A stretch of 40,211 nt of DNA, taken from positions 1,929,592-1,969,802 of the forward strand of contig NZ_LT700212.1 in the NCBI RefSeq assembly GCF_900155435.1. The letters run 5' to 3'. The notes under the pieces are model-generated. The model was given only the letters and a program-made list of their open reading frames with translations. It was not told where the DNA came from and made no database searches. Below are positions 1 through 8,243 of this stretch, one piece after another (within the stretch, counting starts at the first letter, position 1; each line of letters begins with the position of its first letter). Made by a program: the position numbers and the translations under genes. The DNA comes from Actinomyces provencensis (GTDB lineage: Bacteria; Actinomycetota; Actinomycetes; Actinomycetales; Actinomycetaceae).

Positions 1-71
1 CCCAGCCCCTCATCGCCATGGCCATGCTCACCCTCGGAGGCCACCGCCCCACCCTCCCAGGCCGCCAATGA
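1..71 (+). CDS. C-terminal tail of an upstream gene (partial)
   Basis: Reading from base 3, 22 codons run to a TGA at 69-71. The third codon position is G or C in 19 of 22, as expected for coding DNA in this genome. The tail (QPLIAMAMLTLGGHRPTLPG plus two residues) is too short to assign. It is partly hydrophobic, so a membrane protein is possible. The gene begins left of the window. The frame choice rests only on codon bias and the position of the stop. Confidence 0.4.
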   Translation, partial: QPLIAMAMLTLGGHRPTLPGRQ

Positions 72-90
72 CCCACACAAGAGTCAGGAG

Positions 91-232
91 CGCCAGAAAT
101 GCACCCAGTTTCCCTGCCTGCGTGATGGGGTCCGGATGAGAGGGCGGCATCGTTGCAGGTCAGGGACTATCGGTGTCGCGTGGGCCGACGCTCTTGGGGC
201 TCCTCGTCGCGAAACTGGGTGCATTCCTGCAC
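91..232. repeat. 142-bp element with terminal inverted repeats, copy 1 (MITE-like)
   Basis: The arms at 91-112 and 211-232 are inverted copies; the core GAAACTGGGTGCATT matches exactly and the outer bases are imperfect. A second element with the same arms and the same 142-bp total length lies at 33481-33622. The interiors of the two copies cannot be aligned convincingly and no protein is encoded. It could be a non-autonomous mobile element or a long hairpin-forming intergenic repeat. No target duplication was recognised. Confidence 0.6.
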
Positions 233-287
233 ACTCACCACGGACTCCCCCCTTGTTCCCGCCGAAGCCGGAGCCGCGGACACGGGG

Positions 288-440
288 GCGGACCTCGTTG
301 CCAGAACAGAGCGGACTTCGATGCCCCAACTGAGCGGACCTCGTTGCCAGAACAGAGCGGACTTCGCGGGTCGAACAGAGCGGACCTCGGTGCCAGAACA
401 GAGCGGACCTCGGTGCCAGAACAGAGCGGACCTCGGCACG
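288..440. repeat. 23-bp tandem repeat, 6.6 units
   Basis: Six 23-bp units start at 288, 311, 334, 357, 380 and 403, with a 15-base partial unit at 426-440. The consensus begins GCGGACCTCG and ends CAGAACAGA. Units 5 and 6 are identical; units 2 and 4 have diverged in the middle. There are no spacers, so this is not a CRISPR array. It sits between the inverted-repeat element and the first intact gene, 38 bp before that gene's start. Confidence 0.9.
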
Positions 441-478
441 TTGGGGTGGGAGGGCGGGGTCGATGCCAGAATGGGCAC

Positions 479-1267
479 ATGGAGCTGCACACACACCTGG
501 CACTGACGGACCACCCCCTGGGCACCGTCCTGATCACCCACGGCTACGCCGAGCACTCCGGGCGCTACGCGCACTTCGTCTCCGCCCTCACCGCGGCGGG
601 TTGGGACGTCCACACCTACGACCTCCCCGGACACGGCACGGCTCCCGGACCACGGGCCCGGGTCGACGTCGGGGCCCTCATCCTCGACCACCTCCAGGTG
701 CGCCGCACCGCCCTGGAGCGTTCACGCACCGAGGACCTCTTCCTCTTCGGCCACTCCATGGGTGGCACCATCACGGCTGCCTCCGCCCTCCTCGACGGGA
801 CGCACCTGCGGGGCGTCGTCCTGACCGGGCCCGCATTCCGCCCCGATCCCTCCATGCCGCCCTCCGTGGCCCGCTCACTGGTGCCCGCTGCACGCCTGGC
901 GCCGGGAACACCCACCGTGGAACTCGACGACGCCCACATCTCACGTGTGGCCGAGGTGGTACACGCCTACCGCGAGGACCCCCTGGTCTTCCACGGGCGC
1001 GTGCCCCTGCTGACGGGTGTCACCATGGTCCTCCAGGGGGACCGGGTCATCAGCAACGCCGGGATGCTGGTGGTTCCGACGCTGCTCCTGCACGGCAGCG
1101 CCGACGCCCTGGCCAGGATCGAGGGGTCACGGGAGTTCGTGGAACGCACCCGCACCGCCGAGGTCCACCTGCGCATCATCGACGGCGCCTACCACGAACT
1201 CCTCAACGAGCCCGAGGGCCCTGCCCTCATGCAGGACATCATGTTGTGGATGGGTGCGCGCCGATGA
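479..1267 (+). CDS. Alpha/beta hydrolase, monoacylglycerol lipase/lysophospholipase-like
   Basis: The 262-residue protein fits the serine hydrolase family that contains monoacylglycerol lipases and lysophospholipases. HGYAEHSGRY (21-30) is the typical oxyanion-hole region. GHSMGG places the nucleophile at Ser93, and the probable acid and base are Asp209 (GSAD) and His239 (YHELLNE). There is no signal peptide, so it is probably cytoplasmic and acts on lipid or small-ester substrates. ATG 479 is the first start giving a normal N-terminus; the frame stays open upstream, but only through the tandem repeat. The ribosome site is weak. Its stop overlaps the start of the next gene (ATGA at 1264-1267), so the two are probably translationally coupled. 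The exact substrate cannot be told. Confidence 0.85.
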   Translation: MELHTHLALTDHPLGTVLITHGYAEHSGRYAHFVSALTAAGWDVHTYDLPGHGTAPGPRARVDVGALILDHLQVRRTALERSRTEDLFLFGHSMGGTITAASALLDGTHLRGVVLTGPAFRPDPSMPPSVARSLVPAARLAPGTPTVELDDAHISRVAEVVHAYREDPLVFHGRVPLLTGVTMVLQGDRVISNAGMLVVPTLLLHGSADALARIEGSREFVERTRTAEVHLRIIDGAYHELLNEPEGPALMQDIMLWMGARR

Positions 1268-2391
1268 CAGGGGACGCCCTCGTCAGCCCACGGGCCCGCC
1301 ACCGCGCGGAGCCCACCCTCCCCCCTCAGCCCTCCCTCACCGTGGCTGCCCCCACGCCCCCGGGCCGCCGCGACCTGGCGACACTGCCCAAGGCGCACCT
1401 GCACCTGCACTTCACCGGCGCCATGCGCCCCCAGACCCTGGTCGAGCTCGCCCACGACTCCGGCATCCGGCTGCCGCCCCACCTCCTGGACCTGGACCCC
1501 CTGAAAGTCCCCGCCGACGCCCGCGGGTGGTTCCGCTTCCAGCGCTCCTACGACTCCGCACGCACCCTGGTGCGCTCCGAGGCCGTCATGCGCCGCATCG
1601 TGCACGAGGCCGCCGAGGACGAGGCGATCGAGGGTTCCGTCCACCTGGAGATGCAGGTGGACCCGACCTCGTACGCCCCCTGGGTCGGTGGGATCACACC
1701 GGCCCTGGAGATCATCCTCGACGAGGCCGAACGCGCCTCCCGGGACACCGGGGTCCAGGTGAGCGTGGTCGTGGCCGCCTCCCGGACCCGTCACCCGCTG
1801 GACGCACGGATCCTGGCGCGCCTGGCCGCCCAGTACGCCGGCACGGGGGCGGGCAGGGTCGTCGGCTTCGGACTGTCCAATGACGAGAGGGTCGGGGACA
1901 CCGCCGCATTCTCCAAGGCCTTCCACATCGCACGCGATGCCGGACTGGCCGCGCTCCCCCACGGTGGGGAACTGCTGGGACCCGAGTCCGTGCGCGAAGT
2001 GGTCGCGGCACTCGGACCGACACGCCTGGGTCACGGGGTGCGCACCACGGAGGACCCGGCCCTGCTGGACCGGTTGGTGGAGGAACACATCGCCTTCGAG
2101 GTCTGCCCCACCTCCAATGTGCACCTGGGCGTCTATCCCGACCTGGCACACGTGCCCCTGGAGACCCTCATGCAGCACGGGGCGACGGTGGCCCTGGGTG
2201 CGGACGACCCGCTCCTGTTCCACTCGCGCCTGCTGGCGCAGTACGTCGCCGCGCGGGACGTCCACGGCCTCAGCGACGCCCAACTGGCGGATCTCGCCCA
2301 CCAGTCCGTCGAGGCCTCGCTGGTCGGGGAGGAGGAGCGCCGTGACTGGCACCGACGCATCGACGCCTGGCTCGCCGCAGACCCCGCCTGA
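1264..2391 (+). CDS. add: Adenosine deaminase family protein
   Basis: The 375-residue protein is a metal-dependent amidohydrolase that converts adenosine to inosine in purine salvage. LPKAHLHLHF supplies zinc ligands His47 and His49. HGGE (233-236) holds a zinc histidine and the catalytic glutamate, RLGHG contains His257, CPTSN begins at 281, and GADDP (312-316) carries the metal aspartate. A roughly 35-residue Pro-rich stretch precedes the core. The ATG overlaps the previous stop by four bases. The downstream gene starts inside this one at 2342. A close deaminase acting on another purine, such as adenine or an aminofutalosine, is possible; the LHLHFTGA variant is common in actinobacterial members. 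Confidence 0.88.
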   Translation: MTGDALVSPRARHRAEPTLPPQPSLTVAAPTPPGRRDLATLPKAHLHLHFTGAMRPQTLVELAHDSGIRLPPHLLDLDPLKVPADARGWFRFQRSYDSARTLVRSEAVMRRIVHEAAEDEAIEGSVHLEMQVDPTSYAPWVGGITPALEIILDEAERASRDTGVQVSVVVAASRTRHPLDARILARLAAQYAGTGAGRVVGFGLSNDERVGDTAAFSKAFHIARDAGLAALPHGGELLGPESVREVVAALGPTRLGHGVRTTEDPALLDRLVEEHIAFEVCPTSNVHLGVYPDLAHVPLETLMQHGATVALGADDPLLFHSRLLAQYVAARDVHGLSDAQLADLAHQSVEASLVGEEERRDWHRRIDAWLAADPA

Positions 2392-3563
2392 GGACGTCCG
2401 CGCGCGTCTGTCGCGCCTACGAGGGCGACTGGGACGGCTGGAGGAGTTGCGTCCCGAGCTCCGGCTGTCCGAGTTGCTGCCCGATCGGCGCTCCCGCCCG
2501 CTGTGGCACTGGTACACGGAGCTCCGCGACGACGAACGTGCGGACTCGGACCGTCCCTGGGTGAAGGTCCCCCCGATCATCGGTCGAGCCCCCCTGGCCC
2601 TGGGGGACTGGACGGCGTCCTTCGGCAGGCGCCTGCGTCTGGACAGGGGTCTGGACCTGCCTCCCGGTCCCGAGTCCTACCGGCGTGTGCCGGGGAGCTC
2701 CACAGGGGAGGCCTCGGGCACGGTCGGGCCGCGCGGTGATGCGTCCGACGTGGCGTCGACGGACGTGGTGGACCCGGGCACGGCGGCCGACAGGGCAGCC
2801 GGCAGAGCGGCTGGCACGGCGACAGGCGCGGTCCCCGGAGCTCCCGCCGCCGGGAGCAGACGACTGGTTGCACTCGGCCTCCCGGGCATCTGGGAGGACT
2901 GGCGCCACCTCCACGTCTGGGCCCAGGAACTGCACGACGCGGGGTGGGACGTCCACCTGCTGGAGTCCCTGGGCGACATGACAGCGCCCGTGCCGGACCT
3001 CGCCGGGCTCGTCGCCGAGCACCTGCACCTCCAAGACCTCCACGACGTCGTCCTCTTCGCACACTCCAAGGGCGGGTTGGTGGGCAAGGCGGTCATGCTC
3101 GGACCCGAGGGTGACCGGGTGCGCGGACTCATCGCCTGCGCCACTCCCTTCAACGGCGCGCCCATCACCCAGCTCCTTCCGACCTCGGAGCTGTCCGAAC
3201 TCTCACCCCCACTCCCCCACCATCGCGGAGCTCAGCGCCGAACGGGAGGTCGACTCCCGCATCATCCAGGTCGAGGCCGAGTGGGACCAGTCGGTCCCGC
3301 CCTCGCCACTGCCCGGCGTCCGCCACATCACCCTGCCGATCACAGGACACTCCGCCATGCTGTCCTCCCCCGAGGTGGCACGCACACTGGTGGTGCTGAC
3401 ACGCCAGCTCGTGGACCGAGGAGGGGCCGTCACCCGGGGAGGGACCGGCACCCGCGTCGGCGACGGCACCGGTCGGGTTCGGCTGGACCGGGCGCCGGGC
3501 CAGGACACTGACGGTCGACCTCACCCCGGTTCCGGACCCGGACCCGGGCCCACAGACCCGTGA
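2342..3563 (+). pseudogene. Alpha/beta hydrolase (lipase/esterase-like), interrupted by a one-base frameshift
   Basis: GTG 2342 lies within the deaminase gene, with a strong ribosome site (GGGGAGGAGGA, 2326-2336) six bases before it. The first frame encodes an N-terminal region, an Ala/Gly-rich linker, then a hydrolase core with LGLPGIWEDW and the nucleophile motif AHSKGG. After SELSEL, near 3200-3218, similarity continues one base later in another frame (TIAELSAEREVDSRII), which carries the probable catalytic histidine in ITGHSAML and runs to TGA 3561-3563. Two CCCCC runs (3206-3210, 3214-3218) lie at the break, so one extra C would explain it. As written, the first frame reads on to 3511 with an unrelated tail and no catalytic histidine. 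This could be a real mutation, slippage-based switching or a sequencing error. Confidence 0.75.
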
Positions 3564-3614
3564 AGTCGACCCCGAGTGCTCCCACGAACGCTGTGGTGCT
3601 GCCCACGGGCTCTG

Positions 3615-4817
3615 TCAGAGGCTGATCCCCAGGGTCACGGGCTCGGGCACCAGCTCGATGCCGAACTCGTCGCGCACGCCCTCCCGCACGGTGCGGGCCA
3701 GCGCCTCGAGGTCATCGGAGGTCGCCCTCCCGCGGTTGGTGAGGGCCAGGACGTGCTTGGTCGACAGTGAGGCGCGGGGGCCGCCCTCGTCCTCGGTGGG
3801 CAGCGCGAAACCACGGGGGAAGCCCGCGTGGTCGATGAGCCAGGCGGCCGAACCCTTGACCGTGCCCTCCCCGGCGTCGAAGCGGGGCGCCCCCGGGGGC
3901 AGCAGGGCTTCGGCGGCCTCGGCGGGGAGGATCGGGTTGGTGAAGAACGAGCCCGCGCTCCAGGTGTCGTGGTCCCGGTCGTCGAGCACCATGCCCTTGG
4001 AGTGGCGCAGGCCGAGCACGGCCTCCCGCACCGCGAGCACGGGCGCGCGACCACCGGGGACCGCGCCGAGGCGACGTGCCAGCTCGGCGTAGAGCACCGG
4101 GGCGGAGAGGTCGGAGCGCTCCAGGGTGAAGGTGGCCTCCAGGACCACCCAGCGCCCGGTCGGCCCCCACGTCCGACCACCGACGTCGGGTTCCTGCAGG
4201 GACCGCTTGATGGCCGAGGTCCGGTAGCCGAGGCCGAGATGGCCCACGGGCAGCTCGACGACCTGGTCGAGTGCGCGGTCCCAGGCGCGCACGGAGGCGA
4301 GCGTCTCGGAGACCTCGTGGCCGTAGGCACCGACGTTCTGGACGGGTGCGGCGCCCACACAGCCCGGGATACCGGAGAGCGCCTCCAGGCCGGAGAGCCC
4401 CTGGGCGAGGGTCCAGCACACGAACGCGTCCCAGGGCATGCCCGCACTGGCGGTCACCTGGACCTGGTCGCCGTCCATCTCCTCCTGTCGCACCACTCGG
4501 CGGGCGTCGCGCACGACGATCCCGTCGAAGGGCCGGTCGGAGGCGAGCAGGTTCGAGCCGCCCCCCAGGACCAGCACCGGGCGGCCCTCACGGTCGCCGG
4601 CGCGCACCGCGCCGACGAAGCTCCACTCGGTGGCGGCCTCCACCAGGGCTGCCACGTCACCGCCCACGCGCAGGGTCGTGAGGTCACGCAGGGAAGGGAT
4701 CATGGGTGAGCCCGGGCCGGCTGTCCACGGCGCTCCGCCCGCAGTGGCGGAGGCCGGGGAGGCCTCGGGCCGTGAGGCGTCCGCGCCACCGAGCATTGCC
4801 GGAGCTGTCTCCGTCAT
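3615..4817 (-). CDS. murB: UDP-N-acetylenolpyruvoylglucosamine reductase (UDP-N-acetylmuramate dehydrogenase)
   Basis: This 400-residue FAD enzyme reduces UDP-GlcNAc-enolpyruvate to UDP-MurNAc in the cytoplasmic stage of peptidoglycan synthesis. The FAD-binding part has TTLRVGGD (47-54), VLVLGGGSNLLASD (81-94) and GLEALSGIPGCVGAAPVQNV (143-162). The C-terminal domain has WSAGSFFTNP with the proton-donor serine at 290, and the EGGPRASLSTKH segment. ATG 4817 has a GAGAGGGA ribosome site and was preferred to an in-frame start at 4895. The first 40 residues are a low-complexity extension. Palindromes at 4834-4848 and 4856-4871 lie just upstream; their role is unknown. Confidence 0.96.
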   Translation of the reverse strand: MTETAPAMLGGADASRPEASPASATAGGAPWTAGPGSPMIPSLRDLTTLRVGGDVAALVEAATEWSFVGAVRAGDREGRPVLVLGGGSNLLASDRPFDGIVVRDARRVVRQEEMDGDQVQVTASAGMPWDAFVCWTLAQGLSGLEALSGIPGCVGAAPVQNVGAYGHEVSETLASVRAWDRALDQVVELPVGHLGLGYRTSAIKRSLQEPDVGGRTWGPTGRWVVLEATFTLERSDLSAPVLYAELARRLGAVPGGRAPVLAVREAVLGLRHSKGMVLDDRDHDTWSAGSFFTNPILPAEAAEALLPPGAPRFDAGEGTVKGSAAWLIDHAGFPRGFALPTEDEGGPRASLSTKHVLALTNRGRATSDDLEALARTVREGVRDEFGIELVPEPVTLGISL

Positions 4818-5074
4818 CGTCGTCCCTCTCTCGTGCCCCCGGGGCACAACGTCCTGAGCCGTCTCAGGCGGCTCCGCGCACAACCCTAGTGTCAACCCCG
4901 GTCCTGACCTGAGACCCGGGGCGGGAGCAGTCCCATCGGGCGTCGATCAGTGCCGTGGCGGCACGGACGCTGACCAATGCGAATGCAGGCCGGCCACGGA
5001 CCCAGCAGCTGTGCGCCCGGGCGAGAGGAACGACCTTCCCGCCCGGGTCGGAAGCCCTCCCGCGACGCACGGCA

Positions 5075-6292
5075 TCACTTCGCGGGTGTCGAGCCCTCCG
5101 GTGTGGCCACCTGCTTGGTGAGGAGGATGCCGACGGTGATCGGGATGATCAGCACCACCATCGCCCGGTGGTAGCCGACGTGTTCGGCGACCACGCCGAG
5201 CACCGGCGGGCCGATGAGGAAGGCCCCGTAGTTCACGGTGGAGAGCACCGAGACACGTGCCGCCGTCATCGACGGATTGGTCGACAGTGCGGAAGCACCC
5301 GTGGGGAAGACCAGCGCGGCGCCCATCGCCCACAGCAACACCCCCACCAGGGCCAGCCAACGCCACGGCGAGAACGCCACGAACACGAGACCCACGCACG
5401 CCAGGACCAGGAGGGTGCGCAGCAGTCCGTCGGCGGAGAACCGCCGGTGGAGGCGCGTGGAGGAGAGCCGTACCGCCGCCATGGTGGCGAGGAACAGTGA
5501 GAGGATCACGGATCCCTGGGCTGCGGTGTAGCCGTACCCGTCCACCATCGACAGCGCCAGCCAGTCGTTCGCGGATCCCTCCAGCAGTCCGGCGGAGAGC
5601 ACCATGACGGCGATCAGGACGGTGCGCCGCTCCCCCCATGCCTGACGGGTGCGCCCCTTGACCCGTTCCTCCGAGCTCTCGGTGGCACCCACCGAGAAGG
5701 TGCGGACCTCCTCCTCGGACAGGAAGAAGTGCGAGACCACCCAGACCACCGCGCAGCCGAGGACAGCCGTTCCGATGAGGTGCACCGTGACGTCCACGTG
5801 CGCATGGGCCAGCGCGGCCCCGACGAGGGCGCCCGAGACCGTGCCGATGGAGAACATGGCATGGAGCTTGTCCAGGAGGATGCGCCTCAGGGACGCCTCC
5901 ACCAGCCCGCCCTCGATGTTCATCGTGGCTGCCCACAGGGACATCCCACAGTTGAGCAGGACCAGGCAGGCCGTCAGGCTGGAGCGGCTGACGGCGTGCA
6001 CGGACAGCGCCACGCCCACCAGGGCGATCGCCCACAGCGTCGCGCCGGTGCGGGCAGTCGCCCGTGCCCCGATCCGCCCCACCAACGGACCGGACGAGGG
6101 CAGTGCGACGAGGGAGCCCAGCGAGCCGACCAGCAACATGGTGCCCAGATCGGTGGGCTGCAGGTCCAGGGCGTCACGCACCGCCGGCAGACGGGAGAGC
6201 CAGGAAGCCACGGCGAAGCCGAAGGTGAAGAAGGTGATGACACAGGCCCAGGCGGCGCGCTCGGCGCGGCTTCGGTCGATCGATGGGGTCAT
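5075..6292 (-). CDS. MFS transporter, about 12 membrane segments
   Basis: The 405-residue protein is hydrophobic throughout, with two sets of six predicted membrane helices separated by a charged loop (SSEERVKGRTRQAWGERR). This is the major facilitator layout. An N-terminal basic stretch leads into the first helix (WACVITFFTFGFAVASWLSR). It most resembles the YbjJ/FucP-like branch of proton-driven sugar or drug transporters, and the substrate cannot be inferred. The start at 6292 has GGAG seven bases upstream. It is separated from rpmG by a terminator hairpin, so it is probably transcribed separately. Confidence 0.85.
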   Translation of the reverse strand: MTPSIDRSRAERAAWACVITFFTFGFAVASWLSRLPAVRDALDLQPTDLGTMLLVGSLGSLVALPSSGPLVGRIGARATARTGATLWAIALVGVALSVHAVSRSSLTACLVLLNCGMSLWAATMNIEGGLVEASLRRILLDKLHAMFSIGTVSGALVGAALAHAHVDVTVHLIGTAVLGCAVVWVVSHFFLSEEEVRTFSVGATESSEERVKGRTRQAWGERRTVLIAVMVLSAGLLEGSANDWLALSMVDGYGYTAAQGSVILSLFLATMAAVRLSSTRLHRRFSADGLLRTLLVLACVGLVFVAFSPWRWLALVGVLLWAMGAALVFPTGASALSTNPSMTAARVSVLSTVNYGAFLIGPPVLGVVAEHVGYHRAMVVLIIPITVGILLTKQVATPEGSTPAK

Positions 6293-6418
6293 CGCGGGCT
6301 CCGGGGATGTGGTGTGGTGGGTGTCGGAGTGGCGGGTGCCGACTGACCGGCCCGATCAGGGATGGGACCGCCCTCGTCGACGTGGAAGGGGGACGACCCG
6401 GGGGGCGGACATGCGCGA

Positions 6419-6450
6419 CGCCCCCGGTGAGCAATGCTCAGCCGGGGGCG
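6419..6450 (-). terminator. Terminator hairpin after rpmG
   Basis: CGCCCCCGG (6419-6427) pairs with CCGGGGGCG (6442-6450), and the interior TGAGC/GCTCA pairs around an AAT loop. It lies 18 bp after the rpmG stop on the minus strand. No U-tract is present, as is common in high-GC actinobacteria. Confidence 0.75.
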
Positions 6451-6468
6451 CTGCGAAGCTGGGAGCGG

Positions 6469-6639
6469 TCAGCGCGTCTCGCGGTGGACCGTCGACTTGT
6501 GGCAGCGCGGGCAGTACTTCGCGAGCTCAAGGCGATCCGGCGTGTTGCGACGGTTCTTCTTGGTGATGTAGTTGCGTTCCTTGCACTCGGAGCACGCGAG
6601 CGTGATCTTCGGGCGGACATCCTGCGACTTGCTTGCCAC
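6469..6639 (-). CDS. rpmG: 50S ribosomal protein L33
   Basis: The 56-residue protein matches the small zinc-ribbon L33. CxxC pairs are at Cys16/Cys19 and Cys43/Cys46, making this the zinc-binding (C+) paralogue rather than the zinc-free one made under zinc starvation. The basic core [20 protein letters not shown] is typical. The start is GTG 6639, giving the usual [13 protein letters not shown]-terminus, with GTGAGGT as ribosome site; earlier in-frame starts run into the tRNA. The gene follows tRNA-Tyr, -Thr and -Met on the same strand and may share their transcript. Confidence 0.95.
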   Translation of the reverse strand: MASKSQDVRPKITLACSECKERNYITKKNRRNTPDRLELAKYCPRCHKSTVHRETR

Positions 6640-6690
6640 GGTGAATACCTCACTTGCCGATTCGTTTGTCGCCGGGCGACCTGGGATTCC

Positions 6691-6767
6691 TGGTAGCGGG
6701 GGCGGGGCTCGAACCCGCGACCTCACGATTATGAGTCGTGCGCTCTGACCAGCTGAGCTACCCCGCC
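6691..6767 (-). tRNA. tRNA-Met (CAT)
   Basis: A 77-nt cloverleaf on the minus strand, with the 3' CCA encoded (bases 6691-6693). The anticodon CAT pairs with AUG (forward ATG at 6731-6733), flanked by the ACGACT/ATCGTG stem region. The T-loop GTTCGAG is present. The acceptor stem is GGCGGGG with CCCCGCT, which puts a weak G-U pair first. Initiator and elongator forms were not separated with certainty; the elongator looks more likely because the three G-C pairs of an initiator anticodon stem are absent. Confidence 0.95.
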
Positions 6768-6805
6768 GCAGAGGCTTGCGCGGCGGCGACCACTGCGCGA
6801 ACCAG

Positions 6806-6878
6806 AGCCCCGAAAGGGAATCGAACCCTTGACCTTCTCCTTACCATGGAGACGCTCTGCCGACTGAGCTATCGGGGC
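6806..6878 (-). tRNA. tRNA-Thr (GGT)
   Basis: A 73-nt cloverleaf on the minus strand. The acceptor GCCCCGA pairs with TCGGGGC, the anticodon loop ATGGTAA carries GGT, and the T-loop is GTTCGAT. The 3' CCA is not encoded. It lies between tRNA-Tyr and tRNA-Met. Confidence 0.95.
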
Positions 6879-6974
6879 AACGAGGGAAACCCTATCCCAG
6901 CACGATCGAGTGGTTCAATCGGACTGCATGAGAAGGACCTCACACGTGGGACCGCAGGCGAACCCGCGGTCCTG

Positions 6975-7056
6975 TGGCGGGGGAGGGATTCGAACCCCCG
7001 AAGCATTCCGCGGCTGATTTACAGTCAGCTCCCTTTGGCCACTCGGGTACCCCGCC
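6975..7056 (-). tRNA. tRNA-Tyr (GTA)
   Basis: An 82-nt type II tRNA with a long variable arm on the minus strand. The anticodon loop carries GTA within CTGACTGTAAATCAG. The acceptor GGCGGGG pairs with CCCCGCC, and the T-loop is GTTCGAA. It is the first gene of the Tyr-Thr-Met-rpmG array. Confidence 0.95.
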
Positions 7057-7120
7057 ATGCACGTTCCGTCAGCCGCCGCACTGCCTCAGCAGGGCTGCGC
7101 CGCCCGTGCGGTGCCATGGA

Positions 7121-7151
7121 AGAATAGCAGGGCAGGGACCCCCGATGCCAA
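7121..7151 (-). promoter_or_regulatory. Candidate promoter for the tRNA-Tyr/Thr/Met-rpmG array
   Basis: On the minus strand, TTGGCA (7146-7151) and TATTCT (7121-7126) resemble -35 and -10 boxes. The 19-bp spacing is slightly long. They lie about 65 bp before tRNA-Tyr. Confidence 0.35.
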
Positions 7152-7314
7152 ATCGGAGAACGCTGTGCGGACGTGATGAACACGACGCCCGCAGGTGCGT
7201 TCCGGAGGGCCCCGTGGAACGGGTCCGCAGGCGCGTGGGCCTGCCCCCGCGCAGCAGTGCACGGCCCATGACCCGAGGCACGGGACAGGGCCCATCACGT
7301 GAGGAGAGGAACAC

Positions 7315-7818
7315 ATGGCAGATTCATCATTCGACGTCGTCTCGAAGCTGGACCGGCAGGAGGTCGACAATGCCGTCAACCAGGCCGCCAAGGAGGTCGC
7401 CCAGCGCTATGACTTCCGCGGGGTCGACGCCTCGGTCAGGCTGGCGGGGGATGCCATCGAGCTGGAGGCCAACTCCTCCGAGCGCGTGATGGCGATCCTC
7501 GACGTCCTGGAGACCAAGCTGATCCGGCGCGGAGTGTCCCTGAAGGCACTGGACCTGGAGGATCGCGAGCCCAAGGCCTCGGGCAAGCTGTACCGCTTGG
7601 TGGCGCCGCTGCGCGAGGGGATCGCCCAGGACACCGCGAAGAAGATCACCAAGCTGATCAGGGATCAGGGCCCCAAGGGTGTCAAGGCCCAGATCCAGGG
7701 CGACGAGGTGCGGGTCTCCTCCAAGTCCCGGGACGACCTCCAGGCCGTCATCGCCCTGCTCAAGGGAGAGGCTGGCGCCGGGATCGATGCGGCGCTGCAG
7801 TTCGTCAACTACCGGTGA
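7315..7818 (+). CDS. yajQ: YajQ-family nucleotide-binding protein
   Basis: The 167-residue protein is full length for the YajQ/UPF0234 family, a two-domain fold with RNP-like topology. It has been reported to bind cyclic di-GMP and other nucleotides. Diagnostic stretches are the N-terminal [47 protein letters not shown] and the terminal LQFVNYR. ATG 7315 has a strong GAGGAGAGG ribosome site. It stands alone between a tRNA cluster and a repeat-rich region. No cyclic di-GMP enzymes are visible in the window, so its ligand here is unknown. Confidence 0.93.
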   Translation: MADSSFDVVSKLDRQEVDNAVNQAAKEVAQRYDFRGVDASVRLAGDAIELEANSSERVMAILDVLETKLIRRGVSLKALDLEDREPKASGKLYRLVAPLREGIAQDTAKKITKLIRDQGPKGVKAQIQGDEVRVSSKSRDDLQAVIALLKGEAGAGIDAALQFVNYR

Positions 7819-7895
7819 GGTGGGCGAGGGACCGGGTGGAGTGCGGGAGCGGCGCGGGGCTCGCGCGGGGCTCGCGTAGGGCTCGCGGGCGAGCC

Positions 7896-7972
7896 TGCAT
7901 TGGGCGACGATCTCAGCAGGCCGGATGCACCCATTCGCCTCCGTTGTGGCGCTGAGATCGTCAGTCAATGCA
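7896..7972. repeat. 77-bp inverted-repeat element, family 2 copy A
   Basis: 22-base arms at 7896-7917 and 7951-7972 are inverted copies with about three mismatches and share GACGATCTCAGC. A sister element with the same arms lies at 9616-9691, on the other side of the DUF559-like gene. The 33-base interior differs from copy B. It would form a long stem in RNA or a cruciform in DNA. Confidence 0.8.
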
Positions 7973-8004
7973 ATGGCGGACAACGCACGGGCGTGCACTC
8001 GCGG

Positions 8005-8029
8005 AGTGGCGGGCATGTCGCCCGCCACT
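8005..8029. terminator. Perfect 10-bp hairpin between convergent genes
   Basis: AGTGGCGGGC (8005-8014) and GCCCGCCACT (8020-8029) pair perfectly around an ATGTC loop. It sits between yajQ and the convergent DUF559-like gene, so it could act as a bidirectional terminator. Confidence 0.55.
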
Positions 8030-8045
8030 TCCCCGTCCGACCACG

Positions 8046-8172
8046 CCCGCGATGCCTGACAACGACACCCCGGCCCGGGCCCCGACCGCCGTGTGCATTG
8101 ACGGAGCGCTCCCGCGATGCCCTGAGACCACACCCCGGCCCGGGCCCATCAGCCGTGTCCGGACCCCACACC
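8046..8172. repeat. 65-bp imperfect direct repeat, two units
   Basis: Units starting at 8046 and 8111 both begin CCCGCGATGCC and share ACACCCCGGCCCGGGCCC exactly 65 bases apart. The remaining bases have diverged. The stretch is noncoding. The rest of the 7819-8243 gap holds short GGGGCTCGCG repeats near 7856-7885, family 2 copy A and the hairpin, and no convincing gene. Confidence 0.6.
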
Positions 8173-8243
8173 CACGCCTGAGCACCGGATCGAGTGCGTC
8201 TCGGCACTCCGCACCGCATCGGGACATTCCCACGCCGGGACCT

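Noticed and set aside
288-440. CRISPR array
   Set aside because: The 23-bp units abut with no spacers, and no cas genes are present.
1189-2580. 463-codon minus-strand frame across the deaminase gene
   Set aside because: Antisense to a clear adenosine deaminase; no recognisable family.
4818-4895. Upstream start for murB at 4895
   Set aside because: The added 26 residues are not part of the family, and ATG 4817 has a good ribosome site.
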